Shown: positions 1 through 10,082 of the stretch, piece after piece
How the letters are laid out: every line of letters begins with the position of its first letter
Position numbering within the stretch: position 1 is the first letter of the stretch
NCBI RefSeq assembly: GCF_963855985.1
Contig: NC_087093.1
Location: forward strand, 14,957,001 to 15,021,000
Direction of reading: 5' to 3'
From: Ostrinia nubilalis
Lineage: Eukaryota; Arthropoda; Insecta; Lepidoptera; Crambidae
DNA length: 64,000 nt
Position numbers and translations under genes: made by a program
The notes under the pieces: generated by a model
What the model was told of the DNA's origin: nothing
Seen by the model: the letters and a program-made list of their open reading frames with translations, nothing else
Databases searched by the model: none

Positions 1-395
1 AACTAATACCAATTTTAAAACACATGCATTTTTCCATTCCCCATGGAATATGCGTCAGAAATTTTCTCGAAACGGAACTGGATTGGCATAAAAAGTTGGC
101 TCACGAGTTTTAATCAGAGGACATGTATTGTCCAGTCGCTCTCGTAGGGAAGTATTTTTAATCTAAAACTGTACTTTCATCAATGCCGAGTCTCTGTCAA
201 TAGTACGGGCCATTTGTATGGCACTATGAATATCTGGAATTACGAATTTTATTCGAATCGTATGTGCGAATGGTTTTCGTTTGGAGCAGGACCATTTTTT
301 TTAGTTGAGATGGATAGGTTTGCTCTTTTTTTTGGGTTGAACAAACCTTCGATATTATGTATCGTTTAATATCTGTTGGTAAAAATCTACACTAA
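1..395. other. Unassigned AT-rich DNA
   Basis: No coding frame, terminal inverted repeat or recognised repeat end is seen here. It is the left flank of the first Helitron. Confidence 0.5.
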
Positions 396-611
396 TCTAC
401 ACTAATATTATAAAGAGGAAAACTTTGTTTGTTTGGTTGTAATGAATAGGCTCAAAAACTACTGGACCGTTTTTAAAAATTATTTCACCATTCGAAAGCT
501 ACATAAATCCACGAGTAACATAGGCTAAATTTTATTTTGGAAAAAAATAGGGTTCCGTAAAATATGTAGATAATGTAGTCCACGCGCGCGAAGCCGCGGG
601 CGGAATGCTAG
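396..611 (+). mobile_element. Non-autonomous Helitron (lepidopteran Lep1-like)
   Basis: The element opens with TCTACACTAATATTATAAAG and closes with a GC-rich hairpin (GCGAAGCCGCGGGCGG) followed by a CTAG end and a T. A TC start, a 3' hairpin, a CTRR end and no TSD are Helitron hallmarks. The body carries the lines AGGCTCAAAAACTACTGGAC and ACGAGTAACATAGGCT familiar from this lepidopteran family. There is no Rep/helicase frame, so it is non-autonomous. The opening ACTAATCTACACTAAT is locally duplicated. Confidence 0.8.
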
Positions 612-1611
612 TTAACAATATACCTACTTGTAGTATTCAATCGTAATTGGGGCCCCATCTGCTTACAGTATGTACTAATTCGGCAGTTTAATAGATCTGT
701 CAAGAGCTGATCTAGGGTTTATGGACACTGCATTATGCATTCAATTGCACACAACTATTGTACTACATGTCAGATGCCTGTAGCGTCACATAAGTCTGAC
801 ACCAGAATAATTGTGACCTCTGTTAGTCATGTGAACGTGAAATTATGATCTCCGCCATTTTATAATATAACGCGTGAGATTGTAAACTAACAGTGGGTTA
901 GGGACGAAAATTCACAACTTTACGGTGACAGTTACAAACCACAAGGTATAAGATAGCAGTAAATTACAGTCATATCAAATTTAACCTATATTAAATATTA
1001 ATTAATAATCTTTTTTATTTATTTGCATCAAAAGAAACTTGGCACCAAGTCTGTCAGTAACAAACTGAAAAACTAAAGAAACATTGTAGAAGTTACCATT
1101 CTAAACACTATAAAATTACAAAATGCTATATCAAAGATCAAAAACACAACATTAATTAACGTTTCAACTTTGATTGCGGAGTTTGTACCTACTTTATGTT
1201 TGCTCAAGTTTAAAAGAAAATACAGAGAGTTTATTGGGCGTCTCGATGCCAGTGCTTAGGCGGCTAATCAAGACGGCAGGTGACTGTCGCTGATTGGTTA
1301 TCGACCCGCACTCTTGCCTTGCCGTCTTGCTTGGTTTGTAATTGATGTGAATGCGGTAGGGCTTCTGTACAACTTTTAATCTTTTACACTAGTACGGGAC
1401 TAATGTCTTCTCTCGTTGATATTAAGCAGCTCCTGTATTAGGATCTATAGTTTGGCTGCCAATGTAACTCTACCAGTAAAGATTGAGTAGTCCCGGAGGA
1501 ATTACTGAAAAAGCATTAAAAGTTTCTTTCTGTAAAGATACAAGAGACGAAATGATTCTACATCATCATTATTTGTCTTTGTTTAGAAAAGTAACACGAT
1601 ATAAAGTGAGA
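612..1611. other. Unassigned DNA with one inverted repeat
   Basis: No gene is seen. At about 1271-1329 CAAGACGGCA is answered by TGCCGTCTTG, a roughly 10-bp stem with a 40-bp loop, which could be a decayed MITE end. The rest is AT-rich with no recognised repeat. Confidence 0.4.
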
Positions 1612-1783
1612 CTAGGCGCAGACCATCAATTTTTCGTCGGCCGATAGTTTAGTCGGGCAGTTGATCAGTATGGGCATGTATGGAAGTGCGCACATTACGC
1701 CGATTCAATTTGGCCGATTCTTCATACAATTTAAAATCGGGCACAACTATTGGCCAACTAGAAATCGATGATCTGCACCTAGT
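1612..1783 (+). mobile_element. Palindromic MITE, CTAGGCGCAGA family, copy 1
   Basis: The ends are inverted copies (CTAGGCGCAGACC on the left; the right end reads CTAGGTGCAGATC on the other strand). GGCCGATAGTTTAGTCGGGCAG near the left end pairs with a diverged GGCC-rich stretch near the right. A second copy lies inverted at 59430-59606. About 172 bp and no reading frame, so a MITE. The superfamily is not assigned because the TSD is unclear. Confidence 0.75.
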
Positions 1784-2456
1784 CTAAGTATTTATGACAT
1801 ACGTTTTACCATCATGTCATTATGAATGGAGAGATTCTACTGCATTCTTATTTACATTATGTTGTCTTGGTCGGATAGCCGTGTTATTGCCTGATACTTT
1901 TCTAGTAATAACCCACTAATAGGTGATTAGATGAGATATTTGGAACGAAAAATTATAGCGAAATGAGAATGATGGTATTAAAAATTTTAACTTATGGTTT
2001 TTGAATGTTTCAAAAAGGCGTCTTTTTGTGTGAATTTGATGAAAGTAACTCTGTTATTCTCCACTGATATTACAATACGAACCTATATGCAATATTTTTA
2101 TAAATTCTTGATTTTGTCAAGGTTACGTCATCGTAAATAATTGTAACCCTACGTTCGCGGTACTTAGTTTTACACTAATTTAGTAGTGTATTTTGTAGCG
2201 TAGCTGTATTTTCCTTCACATTATTGTGGTGTAAGAAACTCGTGTTAGAAAATAACAAGTGCGCTGCAAAGCACCTAGCTACACTTGAGAAGGTACGCTC
2301 GTGTTTCGCAGTCAAGAATATCACAATAACTTCAATGTTGAAAGAGTCTATTAGATCTGCCTCAATTACCCCTTTACAGTTTCTATGGTTCAAGTTATTA
2401 GCGATAGAAAATACCAATACCTAATTCATTCTTAGCAATCTATAATCTATAAGTAG
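1784..2456. other. Unassigned DNA
   Basis: Short frames of 66 and 80 codons on opposite strands overlap each other at 2175-2424 and match nothing I know. I see no promoter, splice or repeat signal that would support either. Confidence 0.4.
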
Positions 2457-2698
2457 GACTAATAATTATAAATGCGAAAGTAACTCTGTCTGTCTCTCTG
2501 ACCGTCTGTCTGTCTGTCACGCTTTCACGCCTAAACCACTAAAGCGATTTTAATTAAATTTAGCATATAGATAGTTTGAGTCCCGGGAAAGGACATAGGA
2601 TAGTTTTTATCCCGGTTTCTGAAACAGGGTCGCGCGCGATAAGGTTTTTCTGTGACAAACAAAATTCCACGCGGGCGAAGCCGCGGGCGGAAAGCTAG
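2457..2698 (+). mobile_element. Non-autonomous Helitron (Lep1-like)
   Basis: It starts ACTAATAATTATAAATGCGAAAG, carries TTTCACGCCTAAACCACTAA and ATAGTTTGAGTCCCGGG, and ends GCGAAGCCGCGGGCGGAAAGCTAG|T. This is a complete member of the family also found at 3472-3686 and 56806-57019. No helicase frame is present. A GTCTGTCTGTCT microsatellite lies near the 5' end. Confidence 0.88.
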
Positions 2699-3306
2699 TA
2701 ACCTTATAAATTATAGCAAAAGCTAGCTAGCAAAAGTCAATTTCTTAGCTAATATTTTTTAAGCATCAAGAGTTACATCTTACATTTCAAACTCTGTCCA
2801 GATCAGAGCAAAACGATTTTGATATTAGTTTTTATTTGTACTCTAACTAATAGCATCCGTAAGCAAGTATTATTCCAAAATTTACCCCCCAATGGGGATG
2901 AAATGGGTTCCAAAGTTTGTTTGACGTAACAAGACATGATGTAGTCCACACGGGTAAAATGTGGTGTGGAAAACTAGACTTTCCATACATATTAACCCTT
3001 TCAGTTTATTTTCTATAAAATTTCATACGCTTCTAACTTAACCCACTGAGTACTAGACGCCAGATCGAACGAGAATAGCTCGTCCCAGATACGTAACGTG
3101 GCCGGAGCGCGCACGAGGCGTGAACTGCACGCCACTTAGTATGGCGGCCCTCGCTTGCATACACCATTTGTTACGATGCCCGCAAGGGCGTGAAACAAGC
3201 AAGTTTAATGAGAACACTGTTTTATATTATGGGTTTTTTTACGTGGATTCTAAAAAACAACAATGTTGGATGTGATATTCTTCACAAACATGTAATGGCG
3301 AATTAA
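2699..3306. other. Unassigned DNA, partly GC-rich
   Basis: The stretch at 3050-3195 is clearly richer in CpG than its surroundings (GTGGCCGGAGCGCGCACGAG, ATGGCGGCCC). No frame, promoter element or repeat end could be fixed, so it is left unassigned. Confidence 0.35.
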
Positions 3307-3436
3307 ACTATGCGAGAAATTGAATGAGACGAAGCGAGCACGTACACCAAAGTATGGGCGACGCACGCTGAAACTAACTGAAATGCATGTTTACACTATC
3401 GCATAATTATCGTCTCGATCAATTTCCCGCATAGTG
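3307..3436 (+). mobile_element. Small palindromic MITE
   Basis: The left end (ACTATGCGAGAAATTGAATG continuing GAGACGA) is matched by the reverse complement of the right end (ACTATGCGGGAAATTGATCG continuing AGACGA), about 26 bp with a few mismatches. The length is about 130 bp with no coding capacity. The TSD is not clear. Confidence 0.65.
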
Positions 3437-3471
3437 TAACTGCACCGTCGTAACTCCACAAGATTTTGAAA

Positions 3472-3686
3472 ATTTTATAAATGCGAAAGTAACTCTTTCT
3501 GCCTGTCTGCTTTCACGCCTAAACTACTAAACCGATTTTGATGAAATTTAGCATAGAGATAGTTTCAGTTCCGGAAAAGGACATAAGATAATTTTTATCC
3601 CGGTTCTTGAAACAGGGACGCGCGCGGTAAAGTTTTTCTGTGACAGACAGAATTTCAGGCGGGCGAAGCCGCTGGCGGAAAGCTAG
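3472..3686 (+). mobile_element. Non-autonomous Helitron (Lep1-like)
   Basis: It begins ATTTTATAAATGCGAAAGTAAC and ends GCGAAGCCGCTGGCGGAAAGCTAG|T. The body is closely similar to the copy at 2457-2698 (CACGCCTAAACTACTAAACC, then GGACATAAGATAATTTTTATC). A 66-codon antisense frame across it is fortuitous. Confidence 0.85.
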
Positions 3687-5722
3687 TACGAGTATTAAAT
3701 TATACCCTTCTAATAACAAAATGTTTCTTTCTATTCAAAACTAGATCATAAAAGCAATTTTTGATGTGCCTACTTTGAAGTATTCCTCCACGTTTCCTTG
3801 AAAAATATTACGGCCTCAAAAGCCCTCCAGTCACTTCGCAAGCTAGTCCTAAGGACCACATAATTCCTCGGAGTTTATCCCCAACCTTTTTACTTTATCA
3901 GCCATCTGTTAAACTAAGGACGGCGGTCTACGCGGTATTATCTTCCGTCCTTCACACGGCCGCGTAATGCTCTTTATGTTTTTATTCCATTACTTTGAGG
4001 CCTGAGTGTGGTCAAAGAATAGATATGTGTAACAGGTCCACTCCTTTCTTAGCACTCTTGAACTACGTTTTATAATTAGCAAGTAAAATGGCGTCCTTTT
4101 AGCGGTAAATGCTGTCACTGTCAAAAAAATGTATGGGACGTCACTTTTGAAGTTTAACAAACGTGTCCTAGCCGAAAACATGCTATGCAATTAACATTTT
4201 GCTAGTAAATTCTATCAATGCTAATTATCGGCTGAATGCAGCCGTTGTATCATATTATATTTAAAGACAAAAAGGTAATACGACTGGGGAATCAATGGCC
4301 AATAAGGTTTGCCGCTGCGTAATGTGACTTGCGTGGGACTACAATAACCTGTGGTTGCGGGTTTGAATCATACTGGAGGCAAATGTTTGTGTAATTGTAA
4401 GAAGTATTTTCTTTTGGGTCGTCGTCGTATGACAATGCTTACAAACTTAGGTACTTGAATAACTATGTACTTTAATGATCATCCATTATTATAGCAATAG
4501 TATATTAAATGGGTATGTATGGGTAGCATTAAAATTCATGTACCAAAAAAAAACCTCCGACGTTCAAAAAGTTATTTTCGAGTTTTAACGCTTCGCAACA
4601 CGTTTCGCTTTTCTTTTAATATACATTTCATATACGTATTTCATAAAAATAGGCAGCACCACGACAAAATAGTAGCTACAAGTATGTTTACAGTATGTGT
4701 AAATCGATTGGCATCTCTGTACTCTACATATTTATAGCATGTGAGGTTTACGCGCCGACGGCCTATCATTAAGGTAACTTATTGGGGTGATGCTTTTTAG
4801 CTTCGGTGGCGAGTTTTTTAGCGGTCCGTCAAAAGTAAAAGAGGATTTCGTATTTGAATGCGTTTGCGTGGCTTTGAACGGGTTATGGTTAATTTGTGGC
4901 ATGACGGGGATTGGAAACGCTTTGGTTCAATGTGAGTGGGTTTTCATTACGTATTTTGAGCAATGATTTAATTTCGATGAGCAACTGGGTTTGTTTCGTT
5001 TTCAAATAATGCTTAGCTTGACTTTTAATACATTTTTAAAAAATAACTTTTTAGCTTGTCAATATTTTTCATTAACTAACAGATAAAAAAACTGGCCCTA
5101 TGTAGGTAAGTGAGTGAGAAAGACATGTGGTACAATTTTTTTTTGTGGTTGTAAATTTTTGACTTTGAAAGAAACATTTTTTTTACTTTTTGTATTTCAT
5201 CTTGAAATTATTTTTTTTATTTTAATTTTAATTTGATTTGATTGATTTATTGATTATATCAACCTACATAGAGTTAATAGCTTTCAAGGCCTATTTAGCT
5301 TGGCTGACTCATGGGATACTACAACACTTTTACACGTGCAAACCATCAAATTTTGCGTACTTCAAAATCAACATTGATAATTTAAAACTAAAAGGTTAAA
5401 CCTCCAGTTTACAAACACGTAAGGGTGTAACCCAAGGTAGCATTATGTCGCCGACGCGATAGTAGTCCCGCTGATTCCTGATAAGCCCGACCAGCTTTAT
5501 TTGGTAGTGTCAAGTTGACTGGCCAAGTGTGAAACTAGGTAAATGTAAAATTAAACAGATGTTGGGAAAATGTGTCGCTTATTCAGATCTTCTGATTTAA
5601 AAAAAAAATACAGAGGTCGCAACCTCGCATCGCCTCGCATTGCATCGCGGGAACATCCCAATGTTGTCTCGCTTTTTCTGATCTCGATTTTTTTACACAC
5701 AAAAAAGAATATTTTAGATAGT
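3687..5722. other. Unassigned DNA, about 2 kb
   Basis: No coding or repeat structure could be established. A degenerate B-box-like stretch (GCGGGTTTGAATCATAC, about 4357-4373) may be a decayed SINE head, but I could not find a matching A box. Long T runs occur at 5130-5220. Confidence 0.35.
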
Positions 5723-5886
5723 ACCTACTTATCTCATGTTTATTTACTCGTATAAAGTTGTTTACCACAAAATGTTAAAAGTAGAGTTGACAATGATTTT
5801 ACATTTAGATTTTTTCATTAATAAGTAAAAGCCATTTAGAGGATTTTTTTACACGTTGCGTGCAGAGTTCACATGGCGTGAAAAAC
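5723..5886 (+). repeat. Flanking direct repeat R, left copy (164 bp)
   Basis: ACCTACTTATCTCATGTTTA through CACATGGCGTGAAAAAC recurs at 8959-9120 in the same orientation with only a few differences. The two copies bracket the inverted-repeat element at 5887-8955 almost exactly: this copy ends where the element's left end starts. It is far too long for a TSD. It could be a pre-existing tandem duplication or a terminal repeat. Confidence 0.9.
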
Positions 5887-6073
5887 GTAGACCGGGGACA
5901 ATAGTACCATTTTTTGGAAATTGTTCAATATTGAGAAATCTAATGAAATATAACTTATTCTGTTAGGATGCTGTAAAAACTAGACTCTTAAGCTACAAAT
6001 TTAAGCATGCAGAGTTGAACTATTCTTTCGAATACTTAATGAAAAACCAATTTGAACTGAACGATGTTTCATG

Positions 6074-6107
6074 TTACAATTGACCCCTACAACGGGTCAA
6101 TTGTACC
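6074..6107. repeat. Hairpin made of two inverted subterminal motifs
   Basis: TACAATTGACCC and GGGTCAATTGTA face each other across a 7-base spacer, giving a perfect 12-bp stem. This is one of the clusters of GGTACAATTGACCC motifs of the surrounding element. Confidence 0.85.
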
Positions 6108-6505
6108 AATAATATATGAGGCAATAAAAGTAGTTATGTTTATCTAATCATCACCTTTATTGGTATTCTGTACTCTTAATCTCCTACAATCATCAGTATT
6201 TATTAATTGAGATCGAAAATATTTAGGAACAAGTATGAAAAATCAACACTTAAGTTTAAAAACAAAACAATAACTTTTCTTCCATAAAAACGAAAAAACT
6301 AACTATTTCTACATAATATGCCATCTATTTGGCTCGGATATTGCTTCTGAAACAACAATAAGCATAATAACAATGATAGAAATATCAAAACTGAAATATC
6401 TATTTTTTATGAGGGTACAATTGACCCCTGGTACAACTGACCCTGATTATTTATATCTACTACTGCTTCGACCTTTCAAGATTTTTTCATAAGCCTGTTC
6501 ATGAA

Positions 6506-6514
6506 GGAATAGAT
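6506..6514 (+). repeat. 9-bp target-site duplication GGAATAGAT (left)
   Basis: GGAATAGAT here is repeated exactly at 8276-8284, immediately outside the terminal inverted repeats of the element 6515-8275. Confidence 0.93.
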
Positions 6515-6622
6515 GCGTCTTTCCGTTCTATACATGGCCAGAACGCACCCATAGGAAACTGCTCGTGTATATTTTGTAGTGCCCGTTTGTAAATCTGTGA
6601 CTCCAAACTATACACGAATTTT

Positions 6623-6694
6623 GCGTACTGATCGTGTATAGTTTGGAAGAGCTCAGTAAAAAAAGTCATATCCAAACTATACTCGATTAGTTTC
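6623..6694 (+). repeat. Internal hairpin module, left copy
   Basis: About 72 bp recurring at 8164-8235 in the same orientation. Each copy is itself an inverted pair: TATAGTTTGGA and TCCAAACTATA separated by a short A-rich spacer. Confidence 0.85.
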
Positions 6695-7010
6695 TACTAC
6701 ACCAATTACACTTGACTATAGTGTGTTTAGTTGATATTGATTTAGTAAAATATGGAATTATATTTAAAATTACATTTATTCGATATTATTACATAAAATA
6801 TTATTATTTTACTGAATCTATAATAAATCTAGATTTTTAACACTATTGTAAGTGGTTTTTGAAATTAAATTGATTAAATAGATTTCAAATTAAATAACAA
6901 TTATTAGTGTAATCATAAATTCATTTAAAATGAGAGAGAGTGAGAGAAGAAAGTTCAACGTGCATTATTAATACATTATGCGAGACTTTAAATGCTAGGT
7001 TTGTATTATC

Positions 7011-7800
7011 GGCCGTTTGGTGTAGTGGTTCGAAACGGACTACTATTCCGGAGGTAGCGGGTTCGATTCCCGCACAGTACAGACATTTGTGTGCATGAAC
7101 ATATTTGTTTGTATTGGACTGGGTGTTTTCTATGTATAGTAAATATGTATTTACAAAAAAAAAGTATTTAAGTATGTATGTTTAATACTTAGTATTATCA
7201 GGCCTGTTCATCTCCGCGAGTTTACATCGAAAACAAAACACGCACGATGGCCCACCTACAGGATACTATTCGACAAGGCCTCACATACGAGCGAACATTG
7301 ACTCACGCTCGCGTATTCTTGTGTATGATGGAAGAAAATAAAAAAATGGTGTACTAAATACTGTGCAGTATTTAACTACCTAAATAATAATAAAAACACA
7401 GAATGTACTTTTTTAAGTTGCCTCAAGACACTGAGAGGTAAATAAGTAGTTAATATTATTCATGATAATTCATGCTAAATCATGTATTTCCTCCGCCATT
7501 TTCCGCAGTTTGGCACCTCACGTCACATCATTTTACCGAAGTCAGCCCTATAGCTTCGGCGCAGTGCCGATCACTGACGTTTGTCAACAAAATGGTGCTT
7601 GACTCTTGAGACAGGCTAAATTACACCATATTGTTAATGACATTGAGTATACATTTTTTAAATACCTTTGCGAAGTAAAACTTCTGTACGTAGTACTTAT
7701 TATTATTCTGTGGTATTATGTACAAGCTTTGCTTAGTTTAGGACTAGAAGCGCAGTGTAAAATGTCTAAGGATATTTATTTATTATTTATTTTATTTATT
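7011..7800 (+). mobile_element. tRNA-derived SINE, interrupted by a later insertion
   Basis: The head holds a Pol III A box (TTGGTGTAGTGGTT) and B box (GGTTCGATTCC). The body runs to 7198 and resumes at 7720 with AAGCTTTGCTTAGTTTAGGA, ending in an ATTT-rich tail. A sister copy lies on the minus strand at 28175-28420 and has the head and the TAGCTTTGCTCAGTTTGGGAC block joined without the insertion. The 5' and 3' parts of the head do not pair as an acceptor stem, so this is not a functional tRNA gene. Confidence 0.85.
7199..7712 (+). mobile_element. Unclassified 514-bp element with 7-bp TSD, copy 1
   Basis: The element, CAGGCCTGTTCATC to TATTATTCTGTG, splits the SINE and is flanked by the exact 7-bp repeat GTATTAT (7192-7198, 7713-7719). 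A close copy lies inverted at 9576-10082 with a different 7-bp flank. No terminal inverted repeats, poly(A) or Pol III boxes are visible, so its class is unknown. A 36-codon ATG frame lies at 7247-7357 and short hairpins around 7555-7580. The 113-codon frame running from 7606 past the element is a junction artefact. Confidence 0.85.
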
Positions 7801-8163
7801 AACTTTTATCTCAAGAACAAAATCATTTTGACATATTTCCATACCTACATAATTCTTAATTTAAGAGTTATTCGAGAATTGGTGAAAATTAAATATCAGC
7901 CCCAAAACAAATATCTTTTCTATGGCAGAATACGTGTCGAAAGATGATTCAATGTTTAAAGTAGACACGCAGATATGAATTAATATGTAATAGAAAGAGA
8001 GGTCAATAAGACAAAATGACTAGCATGCAACTACTCGCGTATAAATTGTAATCATGCACTTATTATACATGATTAGTCCGTATGCGTACTGGCGATGTAT
8101 ATTTTGGAGTAAGATAATTGACCTAAGTCACTACAAAGTATACGCGAGCAGTACGCAGCATAT

Positions 8164-8235
8164 GCGTACTGGTCGTGTATAGTTTGGAGGAGCTTAGTAA
8201 AAAAAGTCATCTCCAAACTATACTCGATTAGTTTC
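8164..8235 (+). repeat. Internal hairpin module, right copy
   Basis: Second direct copy of the 72-bp module at 6623-6694, differing at a few positions. It sits next to the right terminal inverted repeat of the Mutator-like element. Confidence 0.85.
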
Positions 8236-8958
8236 ACACCCTTGCGTTCTGGCTATGTATAGAACGGAAAGACGCGGAATAGATCCGTTGATCCGCGATC
8301 CGTACTTTTGACTCTACGCCGAGGCATCTAAATAAAACAAAACGTTCAAATACTTAGTTACTTACTGAATTAAGCTAAAATGTACATATTCAGAAGGGTT
8401 TAATGCCTGGTAGGTATGCCTAAAATTGTAAAAATAATAACCACGTGAATGTTTTAAAATAACTTATTTTATTATAACCAATTTAAAATATTATGAAGTA
8501 AGTATAAAATAAGGTTCCGGGGGTTAATTGTACCACGGGGTTGATTGTACCGCTACAATTGACCCCATGGAGACCGGTACAATTGTTCCAAGTAGGTAGT
8601 CAAGAGAACTTCACCTAAAATTCAGTCATTTTCACAGTGAATGCCAATAATTCGCTGTCGATACAAAGTTTAGAGCCTGGATAAACTATTGACAACAATA
8701 CCTTGGTAACAAATATCATATTAGGCAACTTATGGGCTCATATTATATTTGACGTAAAAACTTACTGCGGCTGGGCAAAAAACAAAAATCCTTCCTGTAC
8801 ATCTTCGTTTCTCAGCGCAAGCGCCGCTGACTGGTGAGCGGATGGAAACACAAAAAGCGCATATTCTGACGCTATGCACACAACCTAACGTCGCTTGTAT
8901 GAAGAAATATCGGCGATGGTACTATTGACCCGTGGTACTATTGTACCCGGTCTACCCT

Positions 8959-9120
8959 ACCTACTTATCTCATGTTTATTTACTCGTATAAAGTTGTTTA
9001 CCACAAAATGTTAAAAGTAGAGTTGACAATGATTTTACATTTAGATTTTTTCACTATAAATAAAAGCCTTTTAGAGGATATTTTACACGTTGCGTGCAGA
9101 GTTCACATGGCGTGAACAAC
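8959..9120 (+). repeat. Flanking direct repeat R, right copy (162 bp)
   Basis: Matches 5723-5886 throughout with a handful of substitutions and small indels. It begins 3 bases after the right end of the outer inverted-repeat element. Confidence 0.9.
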
Positions 9121-9575
9121 AGTAAGGAAGTACGATAGAATAACATGCAAATAAATTTTAATGCGATTACAAACTTAACATAAAGAACTTAAAACATAAA
9201 ATTACCTAATTTAACTTGAGAAAATGTCAATTTAACTTATTAACAACGCCAATTACCGCATCCTTAGTCTCCCCAACCCACTGGATACATAATTGAAAAT
9301 TGTTCCATACAGAATATCCCATCGCAACTAGGCCGGGTCGCGGGATTTAATAATAGATAAGAGTAAATGGACCCGGCTGATGGCAACAAGACTTAGTTAC
9401 CTTTAAAGTTTACTGCCGACGAACAATGCCGGTGGATCAGATTTGATGGAGCTTGCTCATTTGCTTGTTGATAGATAGATAGCTGAAAGTTGAAGGATTT
9501 TATCACGTCACACAAATAGTTGAATCAAAATTAACTAGTAAGAGGTGAATTTTGAAAATGACTAACTACTACGAC
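9121..9575. other. Unassigned DNA
   Basis: No frame or repeat end. A short inverted pair GCCGGGT / ACCCGGC lies at about 9332-9382. Confidence 0.4.
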
Positions 9576-10082
9576 CACAGAATAATAATAAGTACTACGT
9601 ACAGAAGTTTTACTTCGCGAAGGTATTTAAAAAAATGTATGCTCAATGTCATTAACAATATGGTGTAATTTAGCCTGGCTCAAGAGTCAAGCACCATTTT
9701 GTTGACAAACGTCAGTGATCGGCACTGCGCCGAAGCTGTCTTCGGTAAAATTATGTGACGTGAGGTGCCAAACTGCGGAAAATGGCGAAGGAAATACATG
9801 ATTTAGCATGAATTATCATGAATAATATTAACTACTTATTTACCTCTCAGTGTATTGAGGCAACTTAAATAGTACATTCTGTGTTTTTATTATTATTTAG
9901 GCAGTTAAATACTGCACAGTATTTAGTACACCATTTTCTTTATTTTCTTCCATCATACACAAGAATACGCGTGCGTGAGTCAATGTTCGCTCGTATGTGA
10001 GGCCTTGTCGAATAGTATCCTGTAGGTGGGCCATCGTGCGTGTTTTGTTTTCCATGTAAACTCGCTGAGATGAACAGGCCTG
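9576..10082 (-). mobile_element. Unclassified 7-bp-TSD element, copy 2 (inverted)
   Basis: Reverse complement of the element at 7199-7712 over its full length with scattered differences, flanked by the exact 7-bp repeat CTACGAC (9569-9575, 10083-10089). Unrelated flanks and TSDs at the two sites show independent insertions rather than one palindrome. On the minus strand the ATG frame beginning at 10034 is 45 codons, because a one-base indel relative to copy 1 removes the stop used there. Confidence 0.85.

Larger units (their letters stand above)
6515..8275 (+). mobile_element. Mutator-like non-autonomous DNA element (9-bp TSD)
   Basis: The left terminus (6515-6547, starting GCGTCTTTCCGTTC) and the right terminus (8243-8275) are inverted repeats of 33 bp with one mismatch, flanked by an exact 9-bp TSD (GGAATAGAT). 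A 9-bp duplication is the usual size for Mutator/MULE elements, but no transposase remains, so the assignment rests on TSD length only. A 72-bp module is repeated in direct orientation near both ends (6623-6694, 8164-8235). The interior is largely a later SINE (7011-7800) carrying yet another insertion. Confidence 0.85.
5887..8955 (+). mobile_element. Outer inverted-repeat DNA element with clustered subterminal motifs
   Basis: The left end GTAGACCGGGGACAATAGTA is mirrored by the right end (reverse complement GTAGACCGGGTACAATAGTA); about 22 of 23 bp agree. Next to both ends lie at least ten copies, in both orientations, of the motif GGTACAATTGACCC or its variants (about 6074-6107, 6413-6443, 8521-8589, 8918-8948). 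Such clusters are typical of transposase-binding subterminal repeats. No transposase frame remains. Once the nested element 6515-8275 and its extra TSD copy are removed the element is about 1.3 kb. The superfamily is unknown. Confidence 0.8.

Noticed and set aside
7011..7083. A possible tRNA gene with good A and B boxes
   Set aside because: The two sides of the presumed acceptor stem do not pair, and the head continues into a repeat body with a sister copy at 28175-28420, so it is a SINE.
7606..7947. A 113-codon frame
   Set aside because: It spans the junction of the 514-bp element, the SINE body and the A/T tail; the frame is an accident of nested insertions.
5723..9120. Reading the 162-bp direct repeats as LTRs of a retrotransposon
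   Set aside because: They do not begin TG and end CA, no primer-binding site follows the left copy, and the internal part is bounded by inverted repeats. Not fully excluded, so kept as a question in the findings.
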